64,000 bases of DNA from Spirochaeta sp. UBA5339. Its GTDB lineage: Bacteria; Spirochaetota; Spirochaetia; DSM-2461. The stretch covers positions 62,001 to 126,000 of the forward strand of contig DHQL01000007.1 in the NCBI GenBank assembly GCA_002408085.1, read 5' to 3'. Under the pieces are notes generated by a model. The model made no database searches. It was not told where the DNA came from and was given only the letters and a program-made list of their open reading frames with translations. Position 1 is the first letter of the stretch, and every line of letters begins with the position of its first letter. This document shows, one piece after another, positions 49,365 to 58,698 of the stretch. The position numbers and the translations under genes were made by a program.

Positions 49365-50804
49365 ATGGTCAGACCGACACCCAATGAAACATACAGATCC
49401 AGAAGCATCAAGCAGAGCCTCAAGACCTCCTATATTATCATTATTCTTCTGATGCTTACGGCTCCCGCCGTAAGCATCTCCTTTTCCCTCTATCAGACCA
49501 TCCGCTATGACAGGATGATCACCAATGTAAGCCGTACCAACAGGCTGAATCAGATAGTGAAGGCTGATGTGGCCAATGAACTATGGGACATCGTCGCCGG
49601 AAGCAAGAGCTTTGCCGAAGGCAGTCAGTTTGAAATTCTGGAGGATATCAGTCAGCGTCTGAACGAGATTCTCAGAGACACACAGGTGACCGAAAACAGG
49701 CAGCTTCTGGAGGTGGCCGACCGCGCCGTAAACACCCTTTATCAGTATGTCCGGCGTTTGGGGCTGCAGATTCAGAACAACTTTCTGGTAGAGGAAAACG
49801 AGCTGATTCTGGATGAAATAAGAGGGGTTTCTGATCTTATTTCGGATATCCTCCAGGACTTTATCGTTCTGGAGATTGAGGCTGCCGCCGACACCAACGA
49901 GGACATGAAGAAGATAGCCGTTATTCTTTCGGTGGCCCAGCTGATTATCCTCGCTTTTGTTATGTCCTTCTCCATCTTTACACAGCGCTCCCTTACCCGG
50001 AGCATCAATGAGCCCATTCGTGAGCTGGTGACCCTTTCCAGCGAGATCGCCCTTGGAAACCTCACGGCCCGTGCTGCTCCTCCCCATGTTCAGGAGCTGG
50101 ATCATCTGACCGAGAACCTCAACATCATGGCCTATAAGATCAAGGGACTCATCGAGACCAATGTGGAGGAACAGAAGAACAGACAGAAGTCTGAGATGAA
50201 GGCCCTGCAGGCCCAGATAACCCCCCATTTTCTCTACAACACCCTGGATACCATTGTCTGGCTGGCCGAGGGGGGACAGAACGATAAGGTTATCAATGTG
50301 ACCCGGAATTTCTCCAACTTCTTCAGAGCCTCTCTGAACAAGGGAAGCGAATGGATCTCGGTGAAGGAGGAGTTCGATCATGTTGAAAACTACCTGAGCA
50401 TTCAGAAGGTCCGTTATAATGATATACTGGATTATTCGGTTGACTATGATCCGGCCATGGAAGGAAAGACCATGTTGAAAATTCTGCTCCAGCCCCTGGT
50501 GGAGAACGCCCTCTACCACGGCATCAAAAACAAGAGGGGCAGGGGGAAGCTGAAGGTTACGGGTTCCCAGAAGGACGGAATCCTCTTCTTCTGCATTGAG
50601 GACAACGGCATCGGCATGGAGCCCGAAAGGCTGGAGCTCCTGAAAAAACAGATTGCAGGCAGTTCCAATGGTCCCGGAAAGGGTGAGGGCTATGGCCTTT
50701 ACAATGTGAACAAGCGGCTGAAGCTCTACTACAATGTCTCTCTTGAGATAGAGAGTGTCTATAAAGAGGGAACCAGAGTGTTCTTCTCTATTCCGGAGAT
50801 GTAG
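49365..50804 (+). CDS. Sensor histidine kinase (YesM/LytS type)
   Basis: A 479-residue membrane kinase: helix 1 (about 20-42), extracytoplasmic helical region (43-183), helix 2 (186-208), HAMP (about 209-262), His_kinase domain with phospho-acceptor His288 in ITPHFLYNT, and an ATPase domain with NALYHGIK (N box) and EDNGIGM (G1 box). It should phosphorylate the AraC-type response regulator encoded one base downstream. The periplasmic part is too small to bind sugar alone, so the adjacent lipoprotein is the probable ligand-binding partner. Confidence 0.93.
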   Translation: MVRPTPNETYRSRSIKQSLKTSYIIIILLMLTAPAVSISFSLYQTIRYDRMITNVSRTNRLNQIVKADVANELWDIVAGSKSFAEGSQFEILEDISQRLNEILRDTQVTENRQLLEVADRAVNTLYQYVRRLGLQIQNNFLVEENELILDEIRGVSDLISDILQDFIVLEIEAAADTNEDMKKIAVILSVAQLIILAFVMSFSIFTQRSLTRSINEPIRELVTLSSEIALGNLTARAAPPHVQELDHLTENLNIMAYKIKGLIETNVEEQKNRQKSEMKALQAQITPHFLYNTLDTIVWLAEGGQNDKVINVTRNFSNFFRASLNKGSEWISVKEEFDHVENYLSIQKVRYNDILDYSVDYDPAMEGKTMLKILLQPLVENALYHGIKNKRGRGKLKVTGSQKDGILFFCIEDNGIGMEPERLELLKKQIAGSSNGPGKGEGYGLYNVNKRLKLYYNVSLEIESVYKEGTRVFFSIPEM

Positions 50805-50805
50805 G

Positions 50806-52404
50806 ATGTACAGTGTATTTTTGGTAGAAGACGAGATTGTTACCAGGGAGGGTATCCGGAACAGTATCTGCTGGGAGGAGACGCCCTTTACCTTTGCCGG
50901 CGAGGCTCCCGATGGAGAGATGGCCCTCCATGCCCTGAGGGATATCAAGCCGGATATTCTGATTACCGATATCAGAATGCCCTTTCTCGACGGCCTTGTT
51001 CTTTCAAGGATGATCAAGAAGGATCAGCCCTGGATCAAGATCATCATTCTGTCGGGACACGATGAGTTCAGATATGCCAAAGAAGCCATCTCCATCGGGG
51101 TGGAGGAGTATATGCTCAAGCCTGTCTCCTCGGCGGATATGCTGGAAACCCTGAACCGGGTCGCCTCCCGGATCGAGAAGGAGAAGAAGAGTCTCAAGAA
51201 CCTGGAGAAGCTGAAGAGGAGAGTTCAGAGTACGGAAGAAATTATCCGGGACAAATGGCTCTCGGAGATCGTTACGGGACAGATTGAATCGGTCAACGCC
51301 ATCGAAAGGGCAGAGTCCATGGGGATTGATCTTCTACCCGGAGGCTACGGGGTTATGATCCTGGAGGTTCATACAAAGGGAGAGCAGTACGAGCAGTTTG
51401 CCATTGCCAAGGAGATCATCGGCGACTTTGTGGAGAACCGGGAGGATATTCTCTTTTTCTCTTTGAGCATGGAAAAGCATGTTCTTCTGGTAAAAAGCAT
51501 GCACCATGACTACAGCAGCGATACCCTCTATTCGGTGGCCCAGGGAATCAAGTTCGAGATCGGACGGCATACGGACTGCTCCCTTTCGGTGGGCATAGGC
51601 TCTGTGGCCGACTATATAGGCGATATTGTTCACTCCTACTCCGATGCGGACCGGGCCCTGCGCTATATGCAGATGACCGGGCAGCATATTATTATCGGAG
51701 CTGCGGATCTTGACGGCGGTTCATCACTTACATCCAGGGGCAGTGACAGTATCAGCGGCCGTCTCCGCTCGGTTCAGTATGGAAATACCGGTGATCTGAT
51801 CGATCAGTACCTGTCTGTTGCAGAGAGCGGCTCAGACCGTTCCTATCTTCCCCTTCTTCTGAAAAAGGTGACCGAGTCCCTCAATGATCTGATCAACTCC
51901 CTCCACGGGTCAAGCATGGAATTGATTCCCCGGCTCTTTGACAGCGAAAAGGTCAGCTCAGCCCTGAAGGACAGTGACAGCTTCAGGGCTTTTCTTGAAC
52001 CGGTGCTTGAGTCGTGGATCAGGTTCAGGGATGAGAACGTGCAGAACAGCTCACGTATCGAGAAAGCCCGTACTTATATAAATGAGAACTTTATGAGTCA
52101 GGATATCTCCCTGAACTCCCTGGCATCCCATGTCAGCGTCAGCCCCAACCACTTCAGCACCATCTTCTCCCAGGAGATGGGAGTCACCTTTATCGAGTAT
52201 CTGACCTCGGTACGCCTGGAACATGCAAAGGAACTCCTAAGGAACAGCCGGATGAAGTGCGCCGATATCTCCTATGAGGTAGGCTACAGTGATCCCCACT
52301 ATTTCAGTTTTATTTTCAAGAAGAATTTCGGGATCTCTCCCCGGGAGTACAGGGCGGAGGCAGTGGATCCCGCTGTTCATCGTCAGTCGGTGACCGAATC
52401 ATAA
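50806..52404 (+). CDS. AraC-type response regulator (YesN type)
   Basis: A 532-residue regulator. The receiver (1-120) has Glu8/Asp9, phospho-acceptor Asp55 (ITDIRMP) and a conserved Lys in MLKPVS. A central 250-residue region, partly GGDEF-fold-like in this family, links to a C-terminal AraC double helix-turn-helix (from about 425, DISLNSLASHVSVSPNHFSTIFS and CADISYEVGYSDPHYFSFIFKK). The ATG at 50806 is one base after the kinase stop, with GGAG seven bases upstream. Its likely target is the promoter of the furanose ABC operon 150 bp downstream. Confidence 0.93.
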   Translation: MYSVFLVEDEIVTREGIRNSICWEETPFTFAGEAPDGEMALHALRDIKPDILITDIRMPFLDGLVLSRMIKKDQPWIKIIILSGHDEFRYAKEAISIGVEEYMLKPVSSADMLETLNRVASRIEKEKKSLKNLEKLKRRVQSTEEIIRDKWLSEIVTGQIESVNAIERAESMGIDLLPGGYGVMILEVHTKGEQYEQFAIAKEIIGDFVENREDILFFSLSMEKHVLLVKSMHHDYSSDTLYSVAQGIKFEIGRHTDCSLSVGIGSVADYIGDIVHSYSDADRALRYMQMTGQHIIIGAADLDGGSSLTSRGSDSISGRLRSVQYGNTGDLIDQYLSVAESGSDRSYLPLLLKKVTESLNDLINSLHGSSMELIPRLFDSEKVSSALKDSDSFRAFLEPVLESWIRFRDENVQNSSRIEKARTYINENFMSQDISLNSLASHVSVSPNHFSTIFSQEMGVTFIEYLTSVRLEHAKELLRNSRMKCADISYEVGYSDPHYFSFIFKKNFGISPREYRAEAVDPAVHRQSVTES

Positions 52405-52550
52405 ATATTCCCACTTTCTATCATAAAAAATCCAACATTCTCTATTGGTCCCGGTAAAATTTGTAAAAAACAGAGGAATATAACTCATGTACCCCTGAAA
52501 ATTCCGGGTTTATCCTTTTTTTAATCACTTCAAACTTTAAGGAGAAAGTA

Positions 52551-53543
52551 ATGAAAAAAAGGATTTTTGCAGCAAGCCTTGCCCTGATGACACTCATTGG
52601 AAGCATGGCATTCGCAAGCGGTCAGAGTGAAGCTTCTTCAGCTGCGGACGATGGAATGATCACTGTAGGTTATGCACAGGTCGGAGCCGAGTCCGACTGG
52701 AGAACCGCAAACACCGAATCATTCAAGAGCACCTTTGTTGAGGCCAACGGTTACAAACTGATCTTCGATGACGCTCAGCAGAAACAGGAAAACCAGATCA
52801 AGGCCATCAGAAACTTTATCCAGCAGGATGTGGACTACATCGTAGTTGCTCCCGTTGTGGAAACAGGATGGGAAACAGTCTTAGGCGAAGCCAAGGCTGC
52901 AGGAATCCCCGTAATCCTCTCCGACAGAATGATGGATGTTTCCGATCCCAGCCTCTATACAGCATGGGTCGGCGGCAACTTCTACCAGGAAGGTGTTGAC
53001 GGAATCCTCTGGCTGAATAACTACCTGAAAAAGATCGGCAGAGACAGTGAAAATATCAACTGTGTCCTTCTTCAGGGAACCATCGGATCTTCTGCTCAGG
53101 TTGGAAGAACCCAGGGAATCACCGAAGGAATCGACGCCAATCCCAATCTGACTCTTCTTGCCAAACAGACCGGTGAGTTTACACAGGCCAAGGGACAGGA
53201 AGTTATGGAGTCCTTCCTGAAAGCCTATTCCGACATAGATGTTGTATTCGCAGAAAATGACAATATGGCCTTCGGAGCCATCGACGCCATCAAGGCCGTT
53301 GGTAAGGTTCCCGGACAGGACATCATCATCGTTTCTTTTGATGCCGTCCACGAAGCCTTTGTAAAGATGATCGCCGGTGAGATCAACGCTTCCGTTGAGT
53401 GTAACCCCCTCCACGGCCCCCGTGTTGCCGAGATTATTCAGATCCTCGAAGCCGGCGGTTCCGTAGACAAGATCATGTATGTTGTTGAAGAGGTTTTCGA
53501 CATGTTCAATGCTGAGGAAAAGCTTCCCACCAGACAGTACTGA
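52551..53543 (+). CDS. Furanose ABC transporter binding protein (YtfQ-like)
   Basis: A 330-residue soluble binding protein with signal peptide ending MAFASGQ (about residue 25). Motifs VGYAQVGAESDWR, DDAQQKQENQIKAIRNFI and VVETGWETVLGEAK match E. coli YtfQ closely, so the likely ligand is galactofuranose or another furanose such as arabinofuranose. It has AAGGAG before the ATG and a terminator-like stem after it, giving extra binding protein relative to the membrane subunits. It shares much sequence with the sensor lipoprotein at 48382. Confidence 0.92.
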   Translation: MKKRIFAASLALMTLIGSMAFASGQSEASSAADDGMITVGYAQVGAESDWRTANTESFKSTFVEANGYKLIFDDAQQKQENQIKAIRNFIQQDVDYIVVAPVVETGWETVLGEAKAAGIPVILSDRMMDVSDPSLYTAWVGGNFYQEGVDGILWLNNYLKKIGRDSENINCVLLQGTIGSSAQVGRTQGITEGIDANPNLTLLAKQTGEFTQAKGQEVMESFLKAYSDIDVVFAENDNMAFGAIDAIKAVGKVPGQDIIIVSFDAVHEAFVKMIAGEINASVECNPLHGPRVAEIIQILEAGGSVDKIMYVVEEVFDMFNAEEKLPTRQY

Positions 53544-53555
53544 TCTTCATATGAA

Positions 53556-53592
53556 TAAAAGGGCCTGCCCCCTGCGGGGCGACCCTTTTTTT
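53556..53592 (+). terminator. Partial terminator after the furanose binding protein
   Basis: AAAAGGG(CC)TGCCCC pairs with GGGGCGACCCTTTT, then more T. It lies between the binding protein and the ATPase start at 53669. Confidence 0.8.
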
Positions 53593-53668
53593 CTGTTCTG
53601 AATGGAAAGACGGAAGCCGGGGATTGGAGCCCCCGGCTGTTTGTGGAAAGGAGTTACCCGGAGGATCT

Positions 53669-55192
53669 ATGGATAAAGATACCGTCCTGACTATGCGGAG
53701 CATCGACAAGGTGTTTCCCGGAGTTCAGGCACTAAAAGATGTGGACTTCACCCTGAAAAAGGGTGAGATCCATGCCCTGATGGGCGAAAACGGAGCGGGA
53801 AAGAGTACTCTTATCAAGGTTCTGACAGGGGTCTATCTGAAGGACGGAGGTGAGATCCGGATTGAGGGAGAAGAAAATCCCATAGTCAATCACTCTCCCG
53901 AAGAGGCCCAGAGAAACGGAATCAGTACGGTTTACCAGGAGGTCAACCTCTGTCCTAATATCTCTGTGGCGGAAAATATATTTATCGGACGCCAGCCCCT
54001 GCTGCCCTGGGGTGCGGTGAACTGGAAGAAGATGAACCGTATGGCAGAGAAGGCCCTGGCAAAGGTCGGGCTTGAACTCTCCGTCACCAGGGCCCTGGGA
54101 GAGTACTCGGTGGCCATACAGCAGATGGTGGCCATTGCCCGGGCTGTGGATGTGGAAGCCAAGGTTCTGATTCTTGATGAGCCCACCAGTTCCCTGGATG
54201 ATAACGAGGTAAAGAAGCTCTTTGAGGTTATGAGGAGCCTGAAGGCCGACGGAGTGGCAATTATCTTTGTCACCCACTTTCTGGAACAGGTCTATGAGGT
54301 CTGCGACACCATCACCGTCCTGAGAAACGGTGAGCTGGTGGGGGCCTATGAGATAGAGGATCTCCCCCGGGTTAAACTGGTGGCCAGCATGCTGGGACAC
54401 GAGTATGACGATCTGTCGGAGATCAAATCTGCCGCAGCCGAAACCGGTGAGGTCGATGAGACGGATCTGGTTCTTGAGGCCGAGGGCCTGGGAAGGAGCG
54501 GGACCATCAAACCCTTTGATTTGAAGATCAGAAAGGGAGAGGTCGTGGGACTGACGGGACTTCTCGGGTCGGGGCGCTCGGAGCTGGCAAGACTTCTCTT
54601 CTGCGCCGACAGGCCCGACCATGGAGACCTGCAATTCAAGAAATCACCCCTGAAGGCCCACGCCCCCATAGATTCCATCAAACAGGGAATGGCCTTTCTT
54701 CCCGAGGACCGGAAGGAGGAGGGGATTATCGCCGACCTCTCTGTCAGGGAGAACCTGATGATCGCCCTTCAGGCCCGGACGGGAATGTTCCGCCTGCTGC
54801 CCATGGCGAAGCAGATGGAGCTGGCAAAGCAGTTTATCGACACCCTGAGAATCAAGACTGCCTCCACCGAAACCCTGGTGAAGCAGCTCTCGGGAGGGAA
54901 CCAGCAGAAGGTTATTCTGGGCCGCTGGCTGATCACCAATCCCGAGTTCCTGATCCTCGATGAACCCACCCGGGGAATCGATGTGGGAACCAAGGCGGAG
55001 ATTCAGAAGCTGATTGTCCGCCTTTCGGAGGAGGAGAATGTGACCATCATGTTTATCTCCTCGGAGATCGAGGAGATGCTCCGGACCGTGGACCGCCTCT
55101 GTGTACTCTGTGACCGGGAGAAGACCGGGGAGCTGAAGAACAGCGGCATCGGTCAGCACGATGTAATGACAGCCATTGCCGGAGGAGTCTGA
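53669..55192 (+). CDS. Furanose ABC transporter ATPase (YtfR-like, duplicated)
   Basis: A 507-residue protein with two ABC domains: Walker A GENGAGKS (39-46), LILDEPTSSLDDNEV in the first half, then a degenerate P-loop GSGRSE, signature LSGGNQQK and LILDEPTRGIDVG in the second. The start is the ATG at 53669 behind GGAGG; the longer frame upstream covers only the leader. It drives transport through two different permease subunits encoded next, as in YtfR-YtfT-YjfF. Confidence 0.93.
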   Translation: MDKDTVLTMRSIDKVFPGVQALKDVDFTLKKGEIHALMGENGAGKSTLIKVLTGVYLKDGGEIRIEGEENPIVNHSPEEAQRNGISTVYQEVNLCPNISVAENIFIGRQPLLPWGAVNWKKMNRMAEKALAKVGLELSVTRALGEYSVAIQQMVAIARAVDVEAKVLILDEPTSSLDDNEVKKLFEVMRSLKADGVAIIFVTHFLEQVYEVCDTITVLRNGELVGAYEIEDLPRVKLVASMLGHEYDDLSEIKSAAAETGEVDETDLVLEAEGLGRSGTIKPFDLKIRKGEVVGLTGLLGSGRSELARLLFCADRPDHGDLQFKKSPLKAHAPIDSIKQGMAFLPEDRKEEGIIADLSVRENLMIALQARTGMFRLLPMAKQMELAKQFIDTLRIKTASTETLVKQLSGGNQQKVILGRWLITNPEFLILDEPTRGIDVGTKAEIQKLIVRLSEEENVTIMFISSEIEEMLRTVDRLCVLCDREKTGELKNSGIGQHDVMTAIAGGV

Positions 55193-55195
55193 TCT

Positions 55196-56269
55196 ATGAA
55201 GCATAATGAAAACACACTGGTGAAGAGGATCACCGGGGCAAGGCTCTTCCTTCCCCTGGTGGCTCTGGCACTGGTTCTTATAGTAAATATTATTAAAACA
55301 CCGACTTTCTTTAACATATCCATACAGAACGGAGTTCTCTACGGATACATCATCGATATCATTAACCGTTCCAGCGAGCTGGTGATTCTTGCCGTGGGGA
55401 TGACCCTGGTAATTGCCACAGGGGGAATCGATATCTCCGTGGGCGCCGTCAGCGCCCTGGCCGCGGCGGTCTGTATCCGCCTTTTGGGATCAAGCTACGA
55501 CGCCTATGCCAACCCCATGTTTCTCTGCATTCTGGCGGGTCTGGTCGCGGGGATACTCTGCGGCTCCTTTAACGGATTCCTTGTGGCCAAGATGAGAATA
55601 CAGGCCATGGTGGCCACACTGATTCTCTTTACCGCCGGCCGGGGAATAGCCCAGCTGATCAGCGCCCGGGAGATCGGGGGCAAGATGGTCTCGGGGCAGA
55701 TCATCTATGTGAGGATGGAGTCCTTCAAGGCCATCGGTGGCTTTCTGCCCAAGGTGGTTGTACCGACTCCGGTATTTATCGCAGCGGCGGTTGTTGTCCT
55801 GGCCTATCTGATTCTGAACCGTACGGCCCTGGGTATGTATATCCAGACCGTGGGAATCAACAGCAGGGCGGGACGTCTTGTGGGAATCAACTCAACCTTT
55901 ATCATCTTCCTCTGCTACGCCATCAGCGGCATGATGGCCGCCCTTGCGGGGATTATCTCCTCCAGCCGGATCTACTCCAGCGACGCCAATAATATTGGTC
56001 TCAATATGGAGCTCGATGCCATTCTGGCGGTGGCCCTGGGAGGAAACAATATGGCGGGAGGCAAGTTCTCCCTTGCAGGCTCTGTGATCGGCGCCCTGAC
56101 CATTCAGGCACTGACCACAAGTCTCTACGCCATGGGCGTGACCGCCGACCAGCTGCCCGTCTACAAGGCCGTGGTTGTTGTGATTATCGTTTCCATACAG
56201 TCAGAAGAGCTTAAGGGGTGGATAAGGATGGTCCGTCAGCAGATAAGCGCCGGAAAGGAGGCCGCCTGA
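55196..56269 (+). CDS. Furanose ABC transporter permease (YtfT-like)
   Basis: A 357-residue inner-membrane protein with about ten helices. It carries the family hallmark VIATGGIDISVGAVSALAAAV (about 76-96) and LAVALGGNNMAGGKFSLAGS near 280. It starts 3 bp after the ATPase stop and ends overlapping the next permease start (TGATG). The presence of two permeases, instead of one used twice, is specific to the YtfT/YjfF type of importer. Confidence 0.92.
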   Translation: MKHNENTLVKRITGARLFLPLVALALVLIVNIIKTPTFFNISIQNGVLYGYIIDIINRSSELVILAVGMTLVIATGGIDISVGAVSALAAAVCIRLLGSSYDAYANPMFLCILAGLVAGILCGSFNGFLVAKMRIQAMVATLILFTAGRGIAQLISAREIGGKMVSGQIIYVRMESFKAIGGFLPKVVVPTPVFIAAAVVVLAYLILNRTALGMYIQTVGINSRAGRLVGINSTFIIFLCYAISGMMAALAGIISSSRIYSSDANNIGLNMELDAILAVALGGNNMAGGKFSLAGSVIGALTIQALTTSLYAMGVTADQLPVYKAVVVVIIVSIQSEELKGWIRMVRQQISAGKEAA

Positions 56270-57303
56270 TGAATGTTCTCAAATGGTTTAAGGCAAAAAT
56301 CAGCGGACCCGACTTCCTGCTCTTTGTCACAGTTGTTCTTTTCGTGGTGATGTATATCATCGGTCTTATCGTCTACAGCGGTCAGGGCTTCGGGAAGATG
56401 CAGACCTTTATGAATATGCTGATCGACAACGCCGCCCTGATCATCGCAGCTGCCGGTATGACAGTTGTAATTATCACCGGGGGAATCGATATCTCCGTGG
56501 GCTCCGTGGTGGGACTGGTCTGCATGATGCTGGCCTTTATGATGGAGAAGATGGGCATGAGCGCCTGGACCTCCATAGCCCTGGTTCTGGTCTTCGGTGT
56601 GGTCTTCGGCTTTGTTCAGGGATGGCTCATCGCCTACCTGAAGATTCAGCCCTTTATTGTCACCCTGGCGGGGATGTTCTTCTGCCGCGGTCTTACGGCA
56701 ATGATCAGTGTTGAGCAGATCGCCATCCTCTCCAACCAGACCTTTCTGAATATGGCCAAGAAGAATATCTACATGCCCTTCGGCGCCGTTGTGAACAAGA
56801 GGGGCATCAAGCTCTATCCCTTTATCCATCCCAATGTGGTGATCGCCCTGGCGGCGCTGCTGGTGATCTGGTATGTGTTGAAGTACACCAAATTCGGGCG
56901 CTCTGTCTTCGCCCTTGGGGGGAATGAGCAGTCCGCCATGCTGATGGGACTCAATGTGAGACGCACCAAGCTGAAGGCCTATATGCTGAACGGTTTTCTT
57001 GCCTCCCTGGCGGGCTTCGTCTTCTGCCTGAACACCACCAGCGGCTTTGTGGAGCAGGCTCGGGGCTTCGAGATGGAGGCCATCGCCTCGACGGTTATCG
57101 GGGGAACCCTGCTGACCGGAGGGGTTGGAACCGCCATCGGTTCCTTCTTCGGGGTCATGATCAAGGCCATTATCGAGACCTATATCCGGAGTAACGGAAC
57201 CCTCTCGTCCTGGTGGAACAAGATTGTTCTTTCCGCTCTGCTCTGTTTCTTTATCGTCCTCCAACGAGTCTTTGCTATCATTAGAAGCAAAAGACTCAAA
57301 TAA
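56269..57303 (+). CDS. Furanose ABC transporter second permease (YjfF-like)
   Basis: A 344-residue permease, also about ten helices, with VIITGGIDISVGSVVGLVC (about 64-82) and STVIGGTLLTGGVGTAIGSFFG near 280. Its ATG overlaps the last base of the previous stop, and AAAGGAGG lies upstream. It partners with the YtfT-like subunit to form the heterodimeric channel. The operon ends with a strong terminator at 57311. Confidence 0.92.
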   Translation: MNVLKWFKAKISGPDFLLFVTVVLFVVMYIIGLIVYSGQGFGKMQTFMNMLIDNAALIIAAAGMTVVIITGGIDISVGSVVGLVCMMLAFMMEKMGMSAWTSIALVLVFGVVFGFVQGWLIAYLKIQPFIVTLAGMFFCRGLTAMISVEQIAILSNQTFLNMAKKNIYMPFGAVVNKRGIKLYPFIHPNVVIALAALLVIWYVLKYTKFGRSVFALGGNEQSAMLMGLNVRRTKLKAYMLNGFLASLAGFVFCLNTTSGFVEQARGFEMEAIASTVIGGTLLTGGVGTAIGSFFGVMIKAIIETYIRSNGTLSSWWNKIVLSALLCFFIVLQRVFAIIRSKRLK

Positions 57304-57310
57304 CTCCTTT

Positions 57311-57345
57311 CCGCCGTCCGGGCTTCGGCCCGGGCGGTCTTTCTT
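57311..57345 (+). terminator. Terminator of the furanose ABC operon
   Basis: CCGCC-GTCCGGGC (57311-57323) pairs with GCCCGG-GCGG (57328-57337) around TTCG, followed by TCTTTCTT. Confidence 0.88.
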
Positions 57346-57392
57346 ATCCAATGCTGTGTTGATGCAGGGCAGCCTGATATGGCTATTATTTT

Positions 57393-57421
57393 TTGTAAAC
57401 CAATGTCAGGTCAGATATAAT
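57393..57421 (+). promoter_or_regulatory. Promoter of the GGDEF gene, predicted leaderless
   Basis: TTGTAA (57393-57398), exactly 17 bp spacer, TATAAT (57416-57421). The ATG at 57428 is where transcription would start, and no ribosome site exists between. Confidence 0.65.
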
Positions 57422-57427
57422 TAAAAC

Positions 57428-58684
57428 ATGAGTAGAAAGATCGTATCTTTTATTTCTCTACAATATAAGATTTCTTTGCTTGTTATATCTTCTTGTTTGA
57501 TGGTTCTTATTGCGATAACAGTTTTTGAGTATCTCTATATTTCTACCAGAATCAATTATGAAGCTGAAAATCGTTTGATCAGTGAGGTAACCGGAAAGAT
57601 ACACTCTTATATTCAGGACCGTGATAAATGGGGGACTCGGGAATCTGCATTGGATTTTACTCAAAAGCATGATTTTTATATTCGATTTGAGTCAGGTCTT
57701 CTCAATTCAGAAAGAAGAACACAGCAGTCAGAAGGGAATGAACATACACCAGGTTTAAACCCGTATTTTCATCTGGTTGATTATAATGGCAATATTTTAT
57801 CCTTGTACGATGGATCACCAGAAGTAAAAGAGAATATCATAATTACGAGGTCTTATACCTCACTGAAAATCGATGATGAAGTAGTCGGCTATATTAGGAT
57901 TTTTGAAATTCCATCCCTTGCTGAAGAAAAAAGCATTCTCCTTGAACCCATAATCGCAGCCATGAAAGTGGGTTTTTTAACAACAGTACTGATTGCTCTG
58001 GGCATTGGAATTGTTTCCGGTAAGAGGATCACCCACCCTTTAAGGCAGCTCACTGATATAGCGGATAGTTTGAAAGATGGACTGAAAGGTCAGCAGATTA
58101 CAAACCTTGATTCAAGGGATGAGATTGGTATTCTGGCAAGAGCACTGAATGCTATGAGCCTTGAGCTTGAGATTAAACATACTGAGGTCAGAAACCTGGC
58201 AATTCGAGATGGTTTGACAGGTTTATATAATCGAAGGTTTTTTGATGAGCAGATTAGGGTTATGATTTCCAATGCACATCGTTATAACCATTATCTGACC
58301 CTGGTTCTGGGAGACGTTGATCATTTTAAGCAAGTTAATGATTCCTTCTCTCATTCCATTGGAGACAGGGTGTTGAAGCAGATAAGTAATATCATCCAGG
58401 AGGGAGTTCGGGAAGGTGATCTAGCTGCCAGATATGGAGGGGAAGAAATTGTGCTTGTTCTTTCTGAATCAGATAATGCAGAATCTTTAATTATCATTGA
58501 AAGAATAAGGAAGCAGATAGAATCCTTTAATTGGGGATCAATTGCAGTAGGATTATCTGTAACAATGAGCTTTGGCCTTTGTGCTCAGAATTCACCGGAA
58601 TCCTACGATTTAATGATCGAAGAAGCTGATAAAAGGCTTTACGATGCAAAAAAAATGGGACGTAATCGAACCAGTTCTTCCTGA
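57428..58684 (+). CDS. Diguanylate cyclase (GGDEF) with periplasmic sensor and HAMP
   Basis: A 418-residue membrane protein: helix 1 (about 14-36), a periplasmic region (37-175), helix 2 (about 180-203), HAMP (about 203-255), and a GGDEF domain whose active site is GGEE (337-340), followed by Ile instead of Phe. The product-inhibition I-site Arg328-x-x-Asp331 is present. It should make c-di-GMP on an unknown periplasmic signal. The DNA is clearly more AT-rich, with more A/T third codon positions than the genes on either side, and the gene appears leaderless. It forms an island with the converging barrel gene. Confidence 0.9.
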   Translation: MSRKIVSFISLQYKISLLVISSCLMVLIAITVFEYLYISTRINYEAENRLISEVTGKIHSYIQDRDKWGTRESALDFTQKHDFYIRFESGLLNSERRTQQSEGNEHTPGLNPYFHLVDYNGNILSLYDGSPEVKENIIITRSYTSLKIDDEVVGYIRIFEIPSLAEEKSILLEPIIAAMKVGFLTTVLIALGIGIVSGKRITHPLRQLTDIADSLKDGLKGQQITNLDSRDEIGILARALNAMSLELEIKHTEVRNLAIRDGLTGLYNRRFFDEQIRVMISNAHRYNHYLTLVLGDVDHFKQVNDSFSHSIGDRVLKQISNIIQEGVREGDLAARYGGEEIVLVLSESDNAESLIIIERIRKQIESFNWGSIAVGLSVTMSFGLCAQNSPESYDLMIEEADKRLYDAKKMGRNRTSSS

Positions 58685-58698
58685 TCATTAATTCATGT

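Noticed and set aside
49581..51017. 478-codon open frame antisense to the histidine kinase and receiver
   Set aside because: It is a composition shadow; the plus strand carries H-box, N-box, G1-box and receiver motifs.
56236..57351. 371-codon antisense frame over the YjfF-like permease
   Set aside because: Low-complexity, His/Asp/Gly-rich translation typical of antisense to membrane genes; no start signals.
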